Notes: generated from the sequence alone by a model not told the origin. A stretch of 64,000 nucleotides of DNA from Streptomyces griseoviridis (GCA_014649155.1 BMSM01000033.1:1-64000), one strand, 5' to 3'. Counted from the first letter of the stretch, positions 34,301-42,418 are shown. Translations and numbers: made by a program.

Positions 34301-36011
34301 CGAGGCTGCGGTCAGCGGCGACGACAGCGGTGCGGTCGGGGGTGCGCCGGGCCTGGGCGATCAAGCCGTCGTGCAGCAGCCCCTCCGGTACGGGTGCGGC
34401 GGTGGCGTTGACCTGGGCACGGCGGGCGGCCTGGGCGGGCGGCAGCGCCCGCGCGACGGGGCCGGTCCATGCCCGTTCGTCCTCGGCCAGGCGCCGGACC
34501 AGGTGCGTGTAGGCAGTGAACATCGCGTCCACCAGGCCGTCGGGGAACAGGGCGTCCACGGTGTCCCAGGTGAGCAACAACCCGTCGGGGGTCTCGTACA
34601 GCTGATGGTCCAGCCACACCTGCGGGGTCTGCGAGAGCATCCAGCTCATGTCGCCGAAGAGGCCGCGGAAGTCGTCGTCCACGAAGAGTCCGCCGATGCT
34701 GCTGGCGAAGACCACGGGAGCGGTGACCGGCCCGTCCGGCCGGCTCCGGGCGAGATCCCGCAGCACCTCGACCGCGGAGTAGGCGGCATACGACACGTCC
34801 TGCTGGAAGCGGTCCTGGACCGCGCGCACCCGGTCCCCGAAGGGCGCGGTGCCGCCTGTCTCCACTTCGAGCAGGATCAGGTTGGTGAAGTCGGCGATCA
34901 TCCGCTCGGTGTCGGGATGGCCCGCCTGTCGGTCGAACAGCGGGACGTTGAGCAGGAATCGCCGGTCCTCGCTCCACTGGCCGAGGACTTCCGCGAACGC
35001 CGTCGCCAGCACCATCGAGGGGGTCACGCGGTGGGCGCGGGCCCACTCCTTGAGGTGGTCGAAGCGGGCCTGTTCCAGCAGGTGGGAGCGCCGCCGGAAG
35101 CGCGGCCGCACCACCCGGGCCGGGTCGGTGGCAAGCGGCAGGCGCGGGCCGCCGACGGTCAGCCGCTCGGCGCGCTCCCGCCAGTGGGCCCGCGCCTGTT
35201 CCCGCTCCTCGCGGCGGCGGGCAGTGCGGTCGGCCAGGTACTCGGCGAAGCTCAGTGTGAGCGGCGGGAGGTCGACGCCCCTGTACAGGGCCGCGAGGTC
35301 CGCGAGGAGCACCTGGATGCTCATGACGTCGGCGACGATCAGATCTACGTCGAGGTGCAGCCGGGCACTGCCGTCAGGAAGCAGGGACAGCTGGATGTCG
35401 AAGACCTGACCGGCCTGGATATCGAGCAACCGGTGGGACAGTTCCTCCCGGACGGCCCGCAGCCGCTCCCCTGCGGCGTCCGGGCTCAGCGATCGCAGGT
35501 CGTGACAGGTGAGACCGGGCCACGGGGAACGGGACATGATCTCCTGGCGGCCGTCGTCCCGTATCACCGCCCGGAGCATTCCGTGGCGCTCGGTCAGCCG
35601 GTGGACGGCGTCCTCCAGACGGGCGGGGTCGGCACCGGGCCCGTCGAACTCGAAGTACCCGTGGCAGGCGACCCCGCCGAGCACCTGCCCCTCGTGCCGC
35701 CCGATCCAGTACGCGTGCTGGACGGGCGTCAGCGGGAAGGGAGCCCCCGGATCGACGGCGGTGACCGTCTCGCCGACGGGCGGCGTCCCGGACCGGCCGT
35801 CGGCCAGCAGGGCCCACCAGTCGGACACGGTCGGGCTGACGGTGAACTCACGATAGGTGACCGTCAGCCCCGCGTCGCGCCAGGCTCCGACCATCGTCAT
35901 GGCGGTCACGGAGTCCAGGCCGAGGCCGACGAGATCGTCGTCGTCGCCGATCTCCGCGGGATCCAGCCGGAGGCTGCGCGCGAGGTGCCGGCGTAGGTCC
36001 TCCTGGCTCAT
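31356..36011 (-). CDS. PchE-like NRPS: ArCP-Cy-A(Cys)-MT/E-PCP
   Basis: This single-module synthetase has 1551 residues. In order: an aryl carrier (LVGLGLDSVTAM, Ser near residue 34); a heterocyclization domain with DLIVADVMS, the DxxxxDxxS signature, in place of HHxxxDG; an adenylation domain (YTSGSSGTPKG) whose pocket I read as D-L-Y-N-L-S-L-I-W, the cysteine code; a methyltransferase-fold insertion between A8 and A9 (VLEVGAGVGGTS, FDVIVAANVLHNA); and a carrier domain (FFAAGGDSLLATQ). This is the plan of pyochelin PchE, in which the inserted MT-like domain epimerises the thiazoline. The predicted product is an aryl-thiazoline carboxyl thioester. There is no TE domain. The start is set at ATG 36011; no strong ribosome site is visible there, and upstream TTG codons are alternatives. 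Confidence 0.92.
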   Translation of the reverse strand: MSQEDLRRHLARSLRLDPAEIGDDDDLVGLGLDSVTAMTMVGAWRDAGLTVTYREFTVSPTVSDWWALLADGRSGTPPVGETVTAVDPGAPFPLTPVQHAYWIGRHEGQVLGGVACHGYFEFDGPGADPARLEDAVHRLTERHGMLRAVIRDDGRQEIMSRSPWPGLTCHDLRSLSPDAAGERLRAVREELSHRLLDIQAGQVFDIQLSLLPDGSARLHLDVDLIVADVMSIQVLLADLAALYRGVDLPPLTLSFAEYLADRTARRREEREQARAHWRERAERLTVGGPRLPLATDPARVVRPRFRRRSHLLEQARFDHLKEWARAHRVTPSMVLATAFAEVLGQWSEDRRFLLNVPLFDRQAGHPDTERMIADFTNLILLEVETGGTAPFGDRVRAVQDRFQQDVSYAAYSAVEVLRDLARSRPDGPVTAPVVFASSIGGLFVDDDFRGLFGDMSWMLSQTPQVWLDHQLYETPDGLLLTWDTVDALFPDGLVDAMFTAYTHLVRRLAEDERAWTGPVARALPPAQAARRAQVNATAAPVPEGLLHDGLIAQARRTPDRTAVVAADRSLAYGELLGRAEAVAELLRERCRCTTGEIVAVAMPKGWQQIVGVLGTLLAGCAYLPLDTAQPPARRDRILKDAGVRQILVCEGGPGPAGWPEQVRVDAVDDLTSAATSPYTSPPYGERPRPEDLAYVIYTSGSSGTPKGVMISHRSALNTVADINTRYGVGEDDRILGLAGLGFDLSVYDAFGPLARGGALVLPAPDRRGDPSHWAELMHEHRVTLWNSVPAQLQMLDDCLGPTAEWDLSRLRLALISGDWIPVTLPDSIRGKLPGLRVISLGGATEAAIWSIHFPIGTVDEKWTSIPYGTPLAGQTFHVLDAEDPALPPCPDWVTGELYIGGVGLALGYLGDPERTAERFVRHPVTGERLYRTGDLGRYRPDGVIEFLGRADSQVKVLGHRIEPGEIESALERHPSVGAACVLADGGRTDRRLVAFVTGSHRTRNAGSTAELAAAADAAGRSAAKAPDAARMRAFHTALDEAVLLTVGHVLQEPLAERHTADEVLRLMRAVPRHHWIVRRWLGLLHEAGRVTHDPTTGMYTAAPGALPDSRSEVDAAWRRVRELHAHGHDQWSPEAVALFERSGARLPELVSGAQDEVHLLFPEGRADTAVSLFTDSLIARYTNAATAGALREIALNHTPDHGPLRVLEVGAGVGGTSAAAFEALADQDVEYLFTDVSPFFLNGAQERFADVPFVDYGLFDMNTDPRSQGLDPNSFDVIVAANVLHNARNAATMLGRLRELLAPGGRLLFTEPTRESPELLIFMAFLMDAGETGVDFADVRRGQDRMLLDREEWTRLLRQAGATELWHLPRDPGPDADLLPPSLGQVLLAARFKTDQARVSPDALGTYLAGQLPAHMVPSRTQVLDALPLTANGKVDRGALAAWLRAAPDPVAGRKEALPPRDALEEAIAGLWAEVLGAGEQIGVDQDFFAAGGDSLLATQLIGKVRGQVPEATGHGFDALLRCLIEYRTVEALAAAVRQPPGVDPGEEPGR

Positions 36012-36188
36012 GGGAAGGCCGGAGGACGGTGCGGTGTGACGGGCGGAACCAGGCAAGACCCCTCCAGGCAAGGACGGTTTTCCTGCGCGTTCGGATGTCC
36101 CGGGATTTCGACACGGCGAGAACTTCCCCGGGCCGCACAAGTATCAGCACATGCCTGAAGGGTCTGGCAAGAGTTGATCACCGGCAGA

Positions 36189-36207
36189 TTGCGACCGTTG
36201 TTCGCAA
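36189..36207. promoter_or_regulatory. TetR-type operator copy 1, upstream of the NRPS operon
   Basis: TTGCGA (36189-36194) and TCGCAA (36202-36207) form a perfect 6-bp inverted repeat around 7 bases. The whole 19-bp site closely matches sites at 37895 and 39859. It lies 178 bp before the NRPS start. Confidence 0.7.
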
Positions 36208-36268
36208 CGTCATTTCTCGGCCATTCGGCATGGTTGCGCGGACAGTTGACACTACCCTCGCTCCATGC

Positions 36269-36287
36269 CAAGGTAGGGTACCCTTAC
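36269..36287. promoter_or_regulatory. Possible iron box (IdeR/DmdR-like)
   Basis: An imperfect palindrome centred on AGGGTACCCT reads CAAGGTAGG-G-TACCCTTAC. Its left half resembles the TTAGGTTAG half of actinobacterial iron boxes; its right half is weak. A siderophore-like pathway downstream makes iron control reasonable, but the match alone is not convincing. Confidence 0.35.
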
Positions 36288-36382
36288 TGACCGTCGAACC
36301 CCCCGTCACCTGGCACTTCTTTTCTTCGGTGGCTCATTGGGCGAGTTGGCGGTATCGACGGACGTGACAGTCGACTCACTTT

Positions 36383-37873
36383 TTATTCTCCCATTACCTG
36401 ATCGGCGACCTCTTTTTTGGTCCTAATGAATTCCTGACCGTTTCCTCCTTCAGTGGTCAAGCGATTGACGGTCATCAGGGCATAGAGCGCCCCGGACGCC
36501 GCTATGGCGGTGGCGATCCAGAACGCGAGCGTGAAGCCCGAGTCGTCGGGGAGCGAGGTGCCGGAGATCGTGCGGGAGGCCAGGACCGCGGCGGCGAGCT
36601 GGCTGCCGACGGCTCCGCCCACGGTCCGGGCCACCGTGTTGATGCCGTTGGCCGTGGCGATGGCGTGCGGCGGAGTGGCGTCGTGGATCAGTTTGGGCAG
36701 CGCCGCCATGGCGAACCCGAAGCCGGTGCCGATCACGCCGTACGCCACCACGGCCTGCCACTCCCGGGCGTGGAACAGTGCCATGACCGCCCCGCCCACC
36801 GCGCTCAGCGCGAGCCCGAGCGCCAGCGGGGCACGCGGGCCCAGCCGGCCCTCCACCCGTCCGACGGCCGAGCTGGCCGGCAGGCCGAGCAGCGTCCCGG
36901 GAATGAGGATCAGGCCGGCTGCCGTGACCGAAGCCCCGAAGCCGTAATCGACGAGACGCGCCGCTTCCGGCGGCAGCCCCGTCGGCAGTTCGGCGAGCTT
37001 GGGCACCAGGACGTAGAAGACGAACTGGGTGGCACCCAGAAGGAATGCGCCGATGTGGGCTCCCGCGATCGGGCGGCCGAGCAGCAGGGCCGGGTCGATC
37101 AGCGGGTGCGGCGCCCGGCGTTCCCACCGCAGGAACACCGCGGAGAACAGCACGCCGCCGACGAAGAGCCCGATCACTCGGCTGGAGGACCAGCCCCAGG
37201 TCGGCCCCTCGGTCAGCCCCAGCAGCACACAGACCAGGGCCAGGCCCAGCAGGAGGGCACCGGCCAGGTCCAGCCGCGCCGGTGCGCTCGGACGGCTCTC
37301 GGGCACGTACCGCACCACGGCGGCCAGGGCCAGCAGAACCAGGGCCCCGCCCGCGACGAACAGCCACCGCCAGGATGCGTGGTCGACGATCAGGCCGCCG
37401 ACCAGCAGGCCGAGGCCGGCCGCACCGCCCACGAGGCCCGAGGTGAGGCCCAGACCGAACGCCACCCGGCGGGGCGGCAGCACCTCGCGGATCAGCCCCA
37501 GGGACAGGGGGAGCAGCGCGAGGCTGACGCCCTGGACGGCACGGAAGGCGATGAGCGAGCCGACGTTCCAGGCGGCTGCCGCGCCGATGTTGCCCAGCAG
37601 ATGCAGCGCCAGCGTGACCAGCAGTACGCGTCGCTTGCCGTGGCTGTCGCCGAGCCGGCTGATGAGCGGGGTGAGGACCGCGCTCGCCAGCAGGGTGGAA
37701 CTGAGCACCGCCCAGGAGGCGCCCGCGGCACTCGTGTCGAGCTCGGTCTGCAGGATGCCCAGCGTGGGCACCAGCATCGTCTGCACGAGCGAGTAGGACA
37801 GGACGGCCAGGATGAGGGCCAGCAGGGCCTTCGTTCCTGGCCGGGCGGGGGCTCCGGCGGCGGGGGCTGTCAA
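36383..37873 (-). CDS. MFS multidrug-type exporter (14-helix DHA2 family)
   Basis: This 496-residue membrane protein has about 14 hydrophobic helices. It shows the DHA2 motif A region LGDSHGKRRVLLV, and the motif C-like LGLTSGLVGGAAGLGLLVGGLIVD typical of antiporters. It is transcribed toward the NRPS operon from the region shared with the divergent tetR gene, and a TetR-type operator lies 22 bp before its start. It is the natural candidate for exporting the aryl-thiazoline product. Confidence 0.9.
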   Translation of the reverse strand: MTAPAAGAPARPGTKALLALILAVLSYSLVQTMLVPTLGILQTELDTSAAGASWAVLSSTLLASAVLTPLISRLGDSHGKRRVLLVTLALHLLGNIGAAAAWNVGSLIAFRAVQGVSLALLPLSLGLIREVLPPRRVAFGLGLTSGLVGGAAGLGLLVGGLIVDHASWRWLFVAGGALVLLALAAVVRYVPESRPSAPARLDLAGALLLGLALVCVLLGLTEGPTWGWSSSRVIGLFVGGVLFSAVFLRWERRAPHPLIDPALLLGRPIAGAHIGAFLLGATQFVFYVLVPKLAELPTGLPPEAARLVDYGFGASVTAAGLILIPGTLLGLPASSAVGRVEGRLGPRAPLALGLALSAVGGAVMALFHAREWQAVVAYGVIGTGFGFAMAALPKLIHDATPPHAIATANGINTVARTVGGAVGSQLAAAVLASRTISGTSLPDDSGFTLAFWIATAIAASGALYALMTVNRLTTEGGNGQEFIRTKKEVADQVMGE

Positions 37874-37894
37874 GGGTCACCTCTGCGTTTTGAT

Positions 37895-37914
37895 TTGCGA
37901 CCAGTGTTCGCTAA
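37895..37914. promoter_or_regulatory. TetR-type operator copy 2, between exporter and tetR
   Basis: TTGCGACC-AG-TGTTCGCTAA agrees with copy 1 at nearly every position. It lies in the divergent region between the MFS exporter (start 37873) and the TetR regulator (start 37985), so it can control both. Confidence 0.72.
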
Positions 37915-37984
37915 TTACGAGGATAGGCGTCCTTCGCCCTGGGCCACAAGTCCAGCCGGGGGGGGCGGCGGGTAGGGTGTCCGC

Positions 37985-38626
37985 GTGAACGCACGTGCTC
38001 CCGGCCGACCGCGCATCCTGTCGCGTGAACGCATCGTCACCATGGCGCGGCGCATCGCGGACGACGAGGGGCTGGACGCGCTGACCGTGCGACGGGTCGC
38101 GCAGCGCCTCGGCACCGGACAGGCGTCCCTCTACCGCCACATCGAGGACCGCGACGAACTGCTCCGCCTCCTCGCGGAGGACGTCGCGGTCCATCTCCCG
38201 GGTCCGAGAAAGTGCCCGGACGTCCGCGAACAGGTCATCGGCCAGTGGCTGGACGCGTACGACTACCTGTCACAACACCGTTGGGCGGCTCGGATCATCG
38301 CCGAGGGCGAGCATGTGGCGGACGGCGCCTCGGCCTTCGCCGAGAGCGCGCTCGGCACACTGAGGGTGCTGGCCGGGGGTACGGCGGAATCACGGGCCGA
38401 TATCGCCCGCGTGTACCGGGTGCTCTGGCATCTGCTGCTCGGTCACGTGCTCAACGCCCATCCGGTGGGCCACACCCGCTCCGAGGGCGTCGGCCCCGAA
38501 AGTGCCCACGAGGCCGGGGACGCGGATGCCGTACCGGTCCCCGGCCCGCCCGGGGCGAGTGTGTCCCGCGACGACTTGGCCTGGGCCCTACCGCGCGTCC
38601 TGGACGGCATGCTCGGCACCCTCTGA
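37985..38626 (+). CDS. TetR-family repressor
   Basis: This 213-residue regulator has an N-terminal TetR helix-turn-helix (RERIVTMARRIADDEGLDALTVRRVAQRLGTGQASLYRHIEDRDELL) and a ligand domain of the TetR_C type (YDYLSQHRWAARIIAEGEHV). GTG 37985 is the first codon of the conserved region. It is divergent from the exporter, and one copy of the shared operator lies between them; further copies precede the NRPS operon and the importer. It probably represses all three until a ligand, perhaps the product itself, binds. Its last 39 bases overlap the end of the convergent importer gene. Confidence 0.9.
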   Translation: MNARAPGRPRILSRERIVTMARRIADDEGLDALTVRRVAQRLGTGQASLYRHIEDRDELLRLLAEDVAVHLPGPRKCPDVREQVIGQWLDAYDYLSQHRWAARIIAEGEHVADGASAFAESALGTLRVLAGGTAESRADIARVYRVLWHLLLGHVLNAHPVGHTRSEGVGPESAHEAGDADAVPVPGPPGASVSRDDLAWALPRVLDGMLGTL

Positions 38627-39820
38627 CGGCGAATCCGGTGCCTCACGGCCGTACAGCGCCCGCGCCCACACCAGAGCGACGGCGGTCATCATCCCGGCGA
38701 CGGCGACGGCCGCTCCGTAGCCGACGGCCCCGGCGAGCGGTGGCCCCGCGGACTGCGCCGCCACCGCGACGGCGAAGCCCCAGGCCGACAGGAGAGTGAA
38801 GTCGGTCCCCGCGGTGGCCGGTCGGCAGAAGTCCATGAAGACCGTGAAGATCACGGTATTGAGCGCACCCCGGGCTAGACCGAGCGCGGCGACCGCGACC
38901 GCCCCCTGCGCCCCGACGGCCACGGCCAACAGCACGCCCGTTGCCGCCAGTTGCCCAGCGCAGCCCATGAGCAGCACCCGGCCGCGTCCCAGCCGGGCGA
39001 CCAGTCGCCCGGTGACGGACGCCCCCGCGATCCCGGCCGCCCCACCGAGCAGGACGGTCAGCAGCCCGATACGGCCGAGCGGCCAGCCCCGGTCCACCAG
39101 CAGCGGCGGGATGAGCGCCTGCGGCAGCATGATGCCCATCCATACCAGCGGCACGAGGACGCCCGCCCACACAGCGACCCCCGGCTGACGCACCAGCGAC
39201 CGCACGGCCCGCCGACCGGGGCGGGCGGCGGACGCCGAGGGGGACGACGACTCCACGGTCTCGGCGATGCGGTGCAGTACGGCCATCGGCAGCAGGCAGA
39301 CACCGGCAAGGGCAACGACCGACCACGACCATCCGGCATGCTCGGCGAGGGCGAGCAGCCCGGCGCCGCCGACAGCCGCGCCGGCGAAGCCCGCACCGAC
39401 CTGTAGGGCGTTGGCCCGGCCGCGGTCGTCGGGGTCGATCAGACGGACAGCGAGGCCGTCGGTGGCGATGTCCTGGGTGCCGATCAGGGCGCCCAGGAGG
39501 CAGGCCATCGCCATCAGCAGAGTGAAGTCCCCGGTGACGTCCACGGCCGCGAGGGCCAGGAGCAGAGCCGCGATGGACGGTTGGGTCACGGCCAACCATG
39601 TGCGGTAGTGACCGCGGGGGCGGCGGCCGTAGCGGTCGACGAGCGGAGCCCACAGCACCTTCGCGAGGACCATGAGGTTCACGAGGGATACGGTACCGAC
39701 CTGCCGGAGCGGCGCGCCCTCGGCTCGCAGCACTGCCGGAAGGGCCGTCAGGGGGCTCATCGCCAAGTACTGACCGGCGTAGAGGACCGTCAGAATCAAC
39801 AGTCGGGTGCGCCTGGTCAT
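38588..39820 (-). CDS. AmpG/FptX-like MFS transporter, probable siderophore uptake permease
   Basis: This 410-residue, 12-helix transporter has LTALPAVLRAEGAPLRQVGTVSLVNLMVLAKVLWAPLVDRYG and LIGTQDIATDGLAVRLIDPDDRGRANALQVGAGFAG. These are the hallmark segments of the AmpG/RhtX/FptX branch; FptX is the pyochelin permease and RhtX carries rhizobactin. ATG 39820 has GGGGAGG just upstream. Beside a PchE-like NRPS this strongly suggests re-uptake of a pyochelin-like metal chelate. A TetR-type operator lies about 40 bp before the start. It is convergent with tetR and overlaps its last 39 bases. Confidence 0.86.
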   Translation of the reverse strand: MTRRTRLLILTVLYAGQYLAMSPLTALPAVLRAEGAPLRQVGTVSLVNLMVLAKVLWAPLVDRYGRRPRGHYRTWLAVTQPSIAALLLALAAVDVTGDFTLLMAMACLLGALIGTQDIATDGLAVRLIDPDDRGRANALQVGAGFAGAAVGGAGLLALAEHAGWSWSVVALAGVCLLPMAVLHRIAETVESSSPSASAARPGRRAVRSLVRQPGVAVWAGVLVPLVWMGIMLPQALIPPLLVDRGWPLGRIGLLTVLLGGAAGIAGASVTGRLVARLGRGRVLLMGCAGQLAATGVLLAVAVGAQGAVAVAALGLARGALNTVIFTVFMDFCRPATAGTDFTLLSAWGFAVAVAAQSAGPPLAGAVGYGAAVAVAGMMTAVALVWARALYGREAPDSPSEGAEHAVQDAR

Positions 39821-39858
39821 CCGCCCTCCCCAGAGTTGAGTAAGGGCAGCCAACCTAT

Positions 39859-39878
39859 TTGAGAACGACGGTCGCTAA
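39859..39878. promoter_or_regulatory. TetR-type operator copy 3, upstream of the FptX-like importer
   Basis: Read on the minus strand, the site is TTAGCGACC-GT-CGTTCTCAA, sharing GCGACCGT and GTTC with copy 1. It lies about 40 bp before the importer start. Confidence 0.62.
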
Positions 39879-39903
39879 CGTGACCGGAAAACGACGGAGT
39901 GCG

Positions 39904-40462
39904 TCAGAAGCCTCGGTTCACGTCGGTGAATTGCAGCGGCGTCCTGGTCTCGCCCTCCGTCACCGGATCGGCCAGCGCTTCGCCGATTCCCAGGGCGTGC
40001 TTGCCTCCGTGCGCGCTGCAGCCGCCCGCGACGATCAGGCCGGGGTCGCCACATGGACTCCCGATCACGAACCGGCCGTCCGAGGTGCGGTGAGAACATG
40101 CCGACCGCCACTATCGCCGGCACCTGGTCCAGGCCGGGGACGCACACGGCCAGCAGCCGCGCGAGCTCCGACCAGTCCCCCGCCCCCACGAACCGGTCGG
40201 TGTCCTGCGGGGCCATGGGGCGGAAACCGCCGCCGCCGTATTCCCGACCGAGCTTGACGTCGTATCCGTTCTCGCGGCCGTTGCCCCACAGCACCCGGCC
40301 GCCGTCGATCTCACGCATGAACACCGGGAACTGATCGAGTTCGAAGCTCTCCGTCGGCGGGGCGGAACCAGCAGATCGGCATCCGGATGGCCTCCAGAGG
40401 CAGGCCCGGTACGAGAGTGGGCAGCCAGGTCCAGGCGGACGCCGACGTCGGGGGGCGACTCG
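39904..40462 (-). pseudogene. Remnant of a sarcosine/N-methyltryptophan oxidase-like FAD enzyme
   Basis: Minus-strand reading in three successive frames reconstructs the C-terminal third of a sarcosine-oxidase-like protein: LVPGLPLEAIRMPICWFRPADGE, then SFELDQFPVFMREIDGGRVLWGNG to PAIVAVGMFSP, then DGRFVIGSP, IVAGGCSAHGGKHALGIGEALAD and a stop. Frameshifts occur near 40346 and near 40093. The FAD-binding N-terminal half is missing where the IS5 fragment begins. It is not expected to be functional. Confidence 0.75.
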
Positions 40463-40470
40463 ACTGACGG

Positions 40471-40985
40471 GTGGTCAGCGTGGATTCGACGGTCTGCCGT
40501 GCCCACCAGCGTGCCGCCGTGGCTCATCACCGCGTGCCCCGGGTGCCGGGGCGCCGGTGCCGTCCGGCCGAGCATCGCCTTGACGAGGCGCTCGGCCGGT
40601 CGCGGGGTGGTCTCACGACGAAGGTTCATCTGGCGAGTGACGGAAGCTGCCGCCCATTGGCTGTGCTGATCACTCCCGGACAGTGGGGTGACGCGCCACA
40701 GTTGGTCGACGTTATGGACCGTGTTCGGGTCCCTCGCCCGGCCGGCGGTCACCCGCGGACGCGACCGGACCACGCGTGTGGTGATGAGGCGTACAGCTCT
40801 CGCCGTAACCGCCGCTACCTGAGGCGACGCCAGATCAAGCACACCATCCCTGAGTCGAAGAATCCAGAAGGTCAACCGCCAACGGCGCGGCAGTCACGGT
40901 GGACGGCCGACCGCTTCGACGGCACTACCCACAAGAGGAGGAATGAGGTCGAGCGTTGCTTCGACGCGCTCAAGGGCTCGAGAGG
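40471..40985 (+). mobile_element. IS5-family transposase fragment
   Basis: The frame encodes VDSTVCRAHQRAA, LGRSRGGLTTKVHLASDGSCRPLAVLITPGQWGD, HACGDEAYSSRRNRRYLRRRQIKHTIPE and KRRNEVERCFDALKG. These are the DDE-bearing segments of IS5-group transposases. The N-terminal DNA-binding part is absent, and the sequence breaks off after FDALKG, where TetR-like sequence follows. No intact inverted terminal repeats were found. It is a dead remnant. Confidence 0.8.
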
Positions 40986-41371
40986 AAGGGCCGGCGGACC
41001 TGCTCGGCGATCGTCCGGCCCTGGGTCCGAACGGCCTCGGCGTGACCGAGGCCACGCCGGCCGCCTTGGATGGCCGCGCCCATGTCGACACCGTCATGCG
41101 CGCCACGGAGACTGTCAGCGCCTACTTCATTGGCGCGATCAGGCGCGAGATCGCGATTCTGCGGGCCGAGCGCACCACGGGCCTGTCCAAGCACGACTGG
41201 CAGCGCGCCCGCGGCCCGCACCTGACGAGAATGCTGGCCACGGGCCGCTTCCCGGCGTTGACCAAGGCCGTGTACGAGGGCACGGACGTGGACGCCGAGG
41301 CATCCTTCGCGACCGGCCTGGACTGGGTCCTCGACGCCGTGGCCGCCAAACTCGCCCGGCCGCCGGCGTGA
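40986..41371 (+). pseudogene. C-terminal fragment of a TetR-family regulator
   Basis: The frame reads LGPNGLGVTEATPAALDGRAHVDTVMRATETVSAYFIGAIRREIAIL, then GLSKHDWQRARGPHLTRMLATGRFPALTKAVYEGTDVDAEASFATGLDWVLDAVAAKLA. This is the ligand-binding C-terminus of an AcrR/TetR-like repressor. The helix-turn-helix half has been lost and transposase sequence stands in its place. It is probably not functional. Confidence 0.78.
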
Positions 41372-41551
41372 CGCTCAACTCCTGACCGGTGGTGAGCGAC
41401 CCGGCAACGCGCGAAGCCTGCCGGTCTACCGGGACAAGCGTAGGTACCAGCCGCCCGCGCCGCGGGCGGGGGCGTAGGTATCGGGGGCTGCGCGTCCGGC
41501 GGCCTCCCAGCGCGGCTCCCGGTTCCCCGCACGGTCGCTGAGGGGGGCGGC

Positions 41552-42418
41552 TCACGTGATCTTGCGACCCGACCGCCGGTCTCCCAGGCCGAGGCGTTTG
41601 AGGGCCAGTGTGTCCAGCGCGGTGAGCACCCCGTTGAGGATGAGCGTCATCGCCACCAGGACGATCAGGCCGGCGAACTCGGTCGGGGCGTCGAGGTTGG
41701 TGGCCGCGGTGAACAGCTCGTGGCCGACGCCTTCGGTGGAGGCGATGAACTCACCGCCGATGACACCGAGGATGGCCAGCGGTCCGCCCGTCTTGAGCGC
41801 CGCGAAGAACGGCGCGGCCAGGGTGGGAAGCGTCACGTAGCTCAGGACGTGGTGCCGACGTCCGCCCATGACCTGGACGATCTCCACCAGTTCGCGTTCC
41901 CTCAGGCGCAGGCCCAGGTAGACGTTGTAGAAGACCACGAAGGCCACGCCCGCCGCCGCGATCGTGATCTTCGACATGGGGCCGATGCCGAAGAACAGCA
42001 GGAACAACGGCGCCAGCGCGATCTTGGGTATGCCGTTGACGGCCGCGATGAGCGGCTCCAGCACCTGGCCCGCGAGCGGTACCGAGCCGAGCACCAGGCC
42101 CATCACGGTGCCGATCGCCACACCGATCCCGAAGCCCGCCACGATCTCGACGGCCGTCGCCCTGATGTCGTTCCATCCGGTCGACGAGCCCAGCAGATCC
42201 CACAGGGCGTGTGACACGTCGGTCGGCTTGCTGACGGCGTACTCCGGCAGCACGGGCCCGCTCATCACCTGCCAGAGGACCAGACACAAGGCGATCACCG
42301 CGATACGCAGCACCACCACCAGGGCGGTCCTCCGCCACACACTGTTCTTGCCGCCTCCTGTCGGGGTCACCTTCTTGACCTCGGTCTTGCTCTCCGCACT
42401 GCTGGTGGCAGTCGCCAT
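41552..42418 (-). CDS. ABC transporter permease (SsuC/TauC type)
   Basis: This is an inner-membrane permease of 288 residues with about six helices. The EAA-loop region reads ELVEIVQVMGGRRHHVLSYVTLPTLAAPFFAALKTGGPLAILGVIGGEFIAS, as in sulfonate, nitrate and aromatic-acid importers. ATG 42418 has GAAGGAG nine bases upstream. It lies 43 bases downstream of its binding-protein gene and is the last gene of the catabolic series. The matching ATPase is about 13 kb away, at the promoter end of the same series, so the whole block probably serves uptake and breakdown of one substrate. Confidence 0.92.
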   Translation of the reverse strand: MATATSSAESKTEVKKVTPTGGGKNSVWRRTALVVVLRIAVIALCLVLWQVMSGPVLPEYAVSKPTDVSHALWDLLGSSTGWNDIRATAVEIVAGFGIGVAIGTVMGLVLGSVPLAGQVLEPLIAAVNGIPKIALAPLFLLFFGIGPMSKITIAAAGVAFVVFYNVYLGLRLRERELVEIVQVMGGRRHHVLSYVTLPTLAAPFFAALKTGGPLAILGVIGGEFIASTEGVGHELFTAATNLDAPTEFAGLIVLVAMTLILNGVLTALDTLALKRLGLGDRRSGRKIT

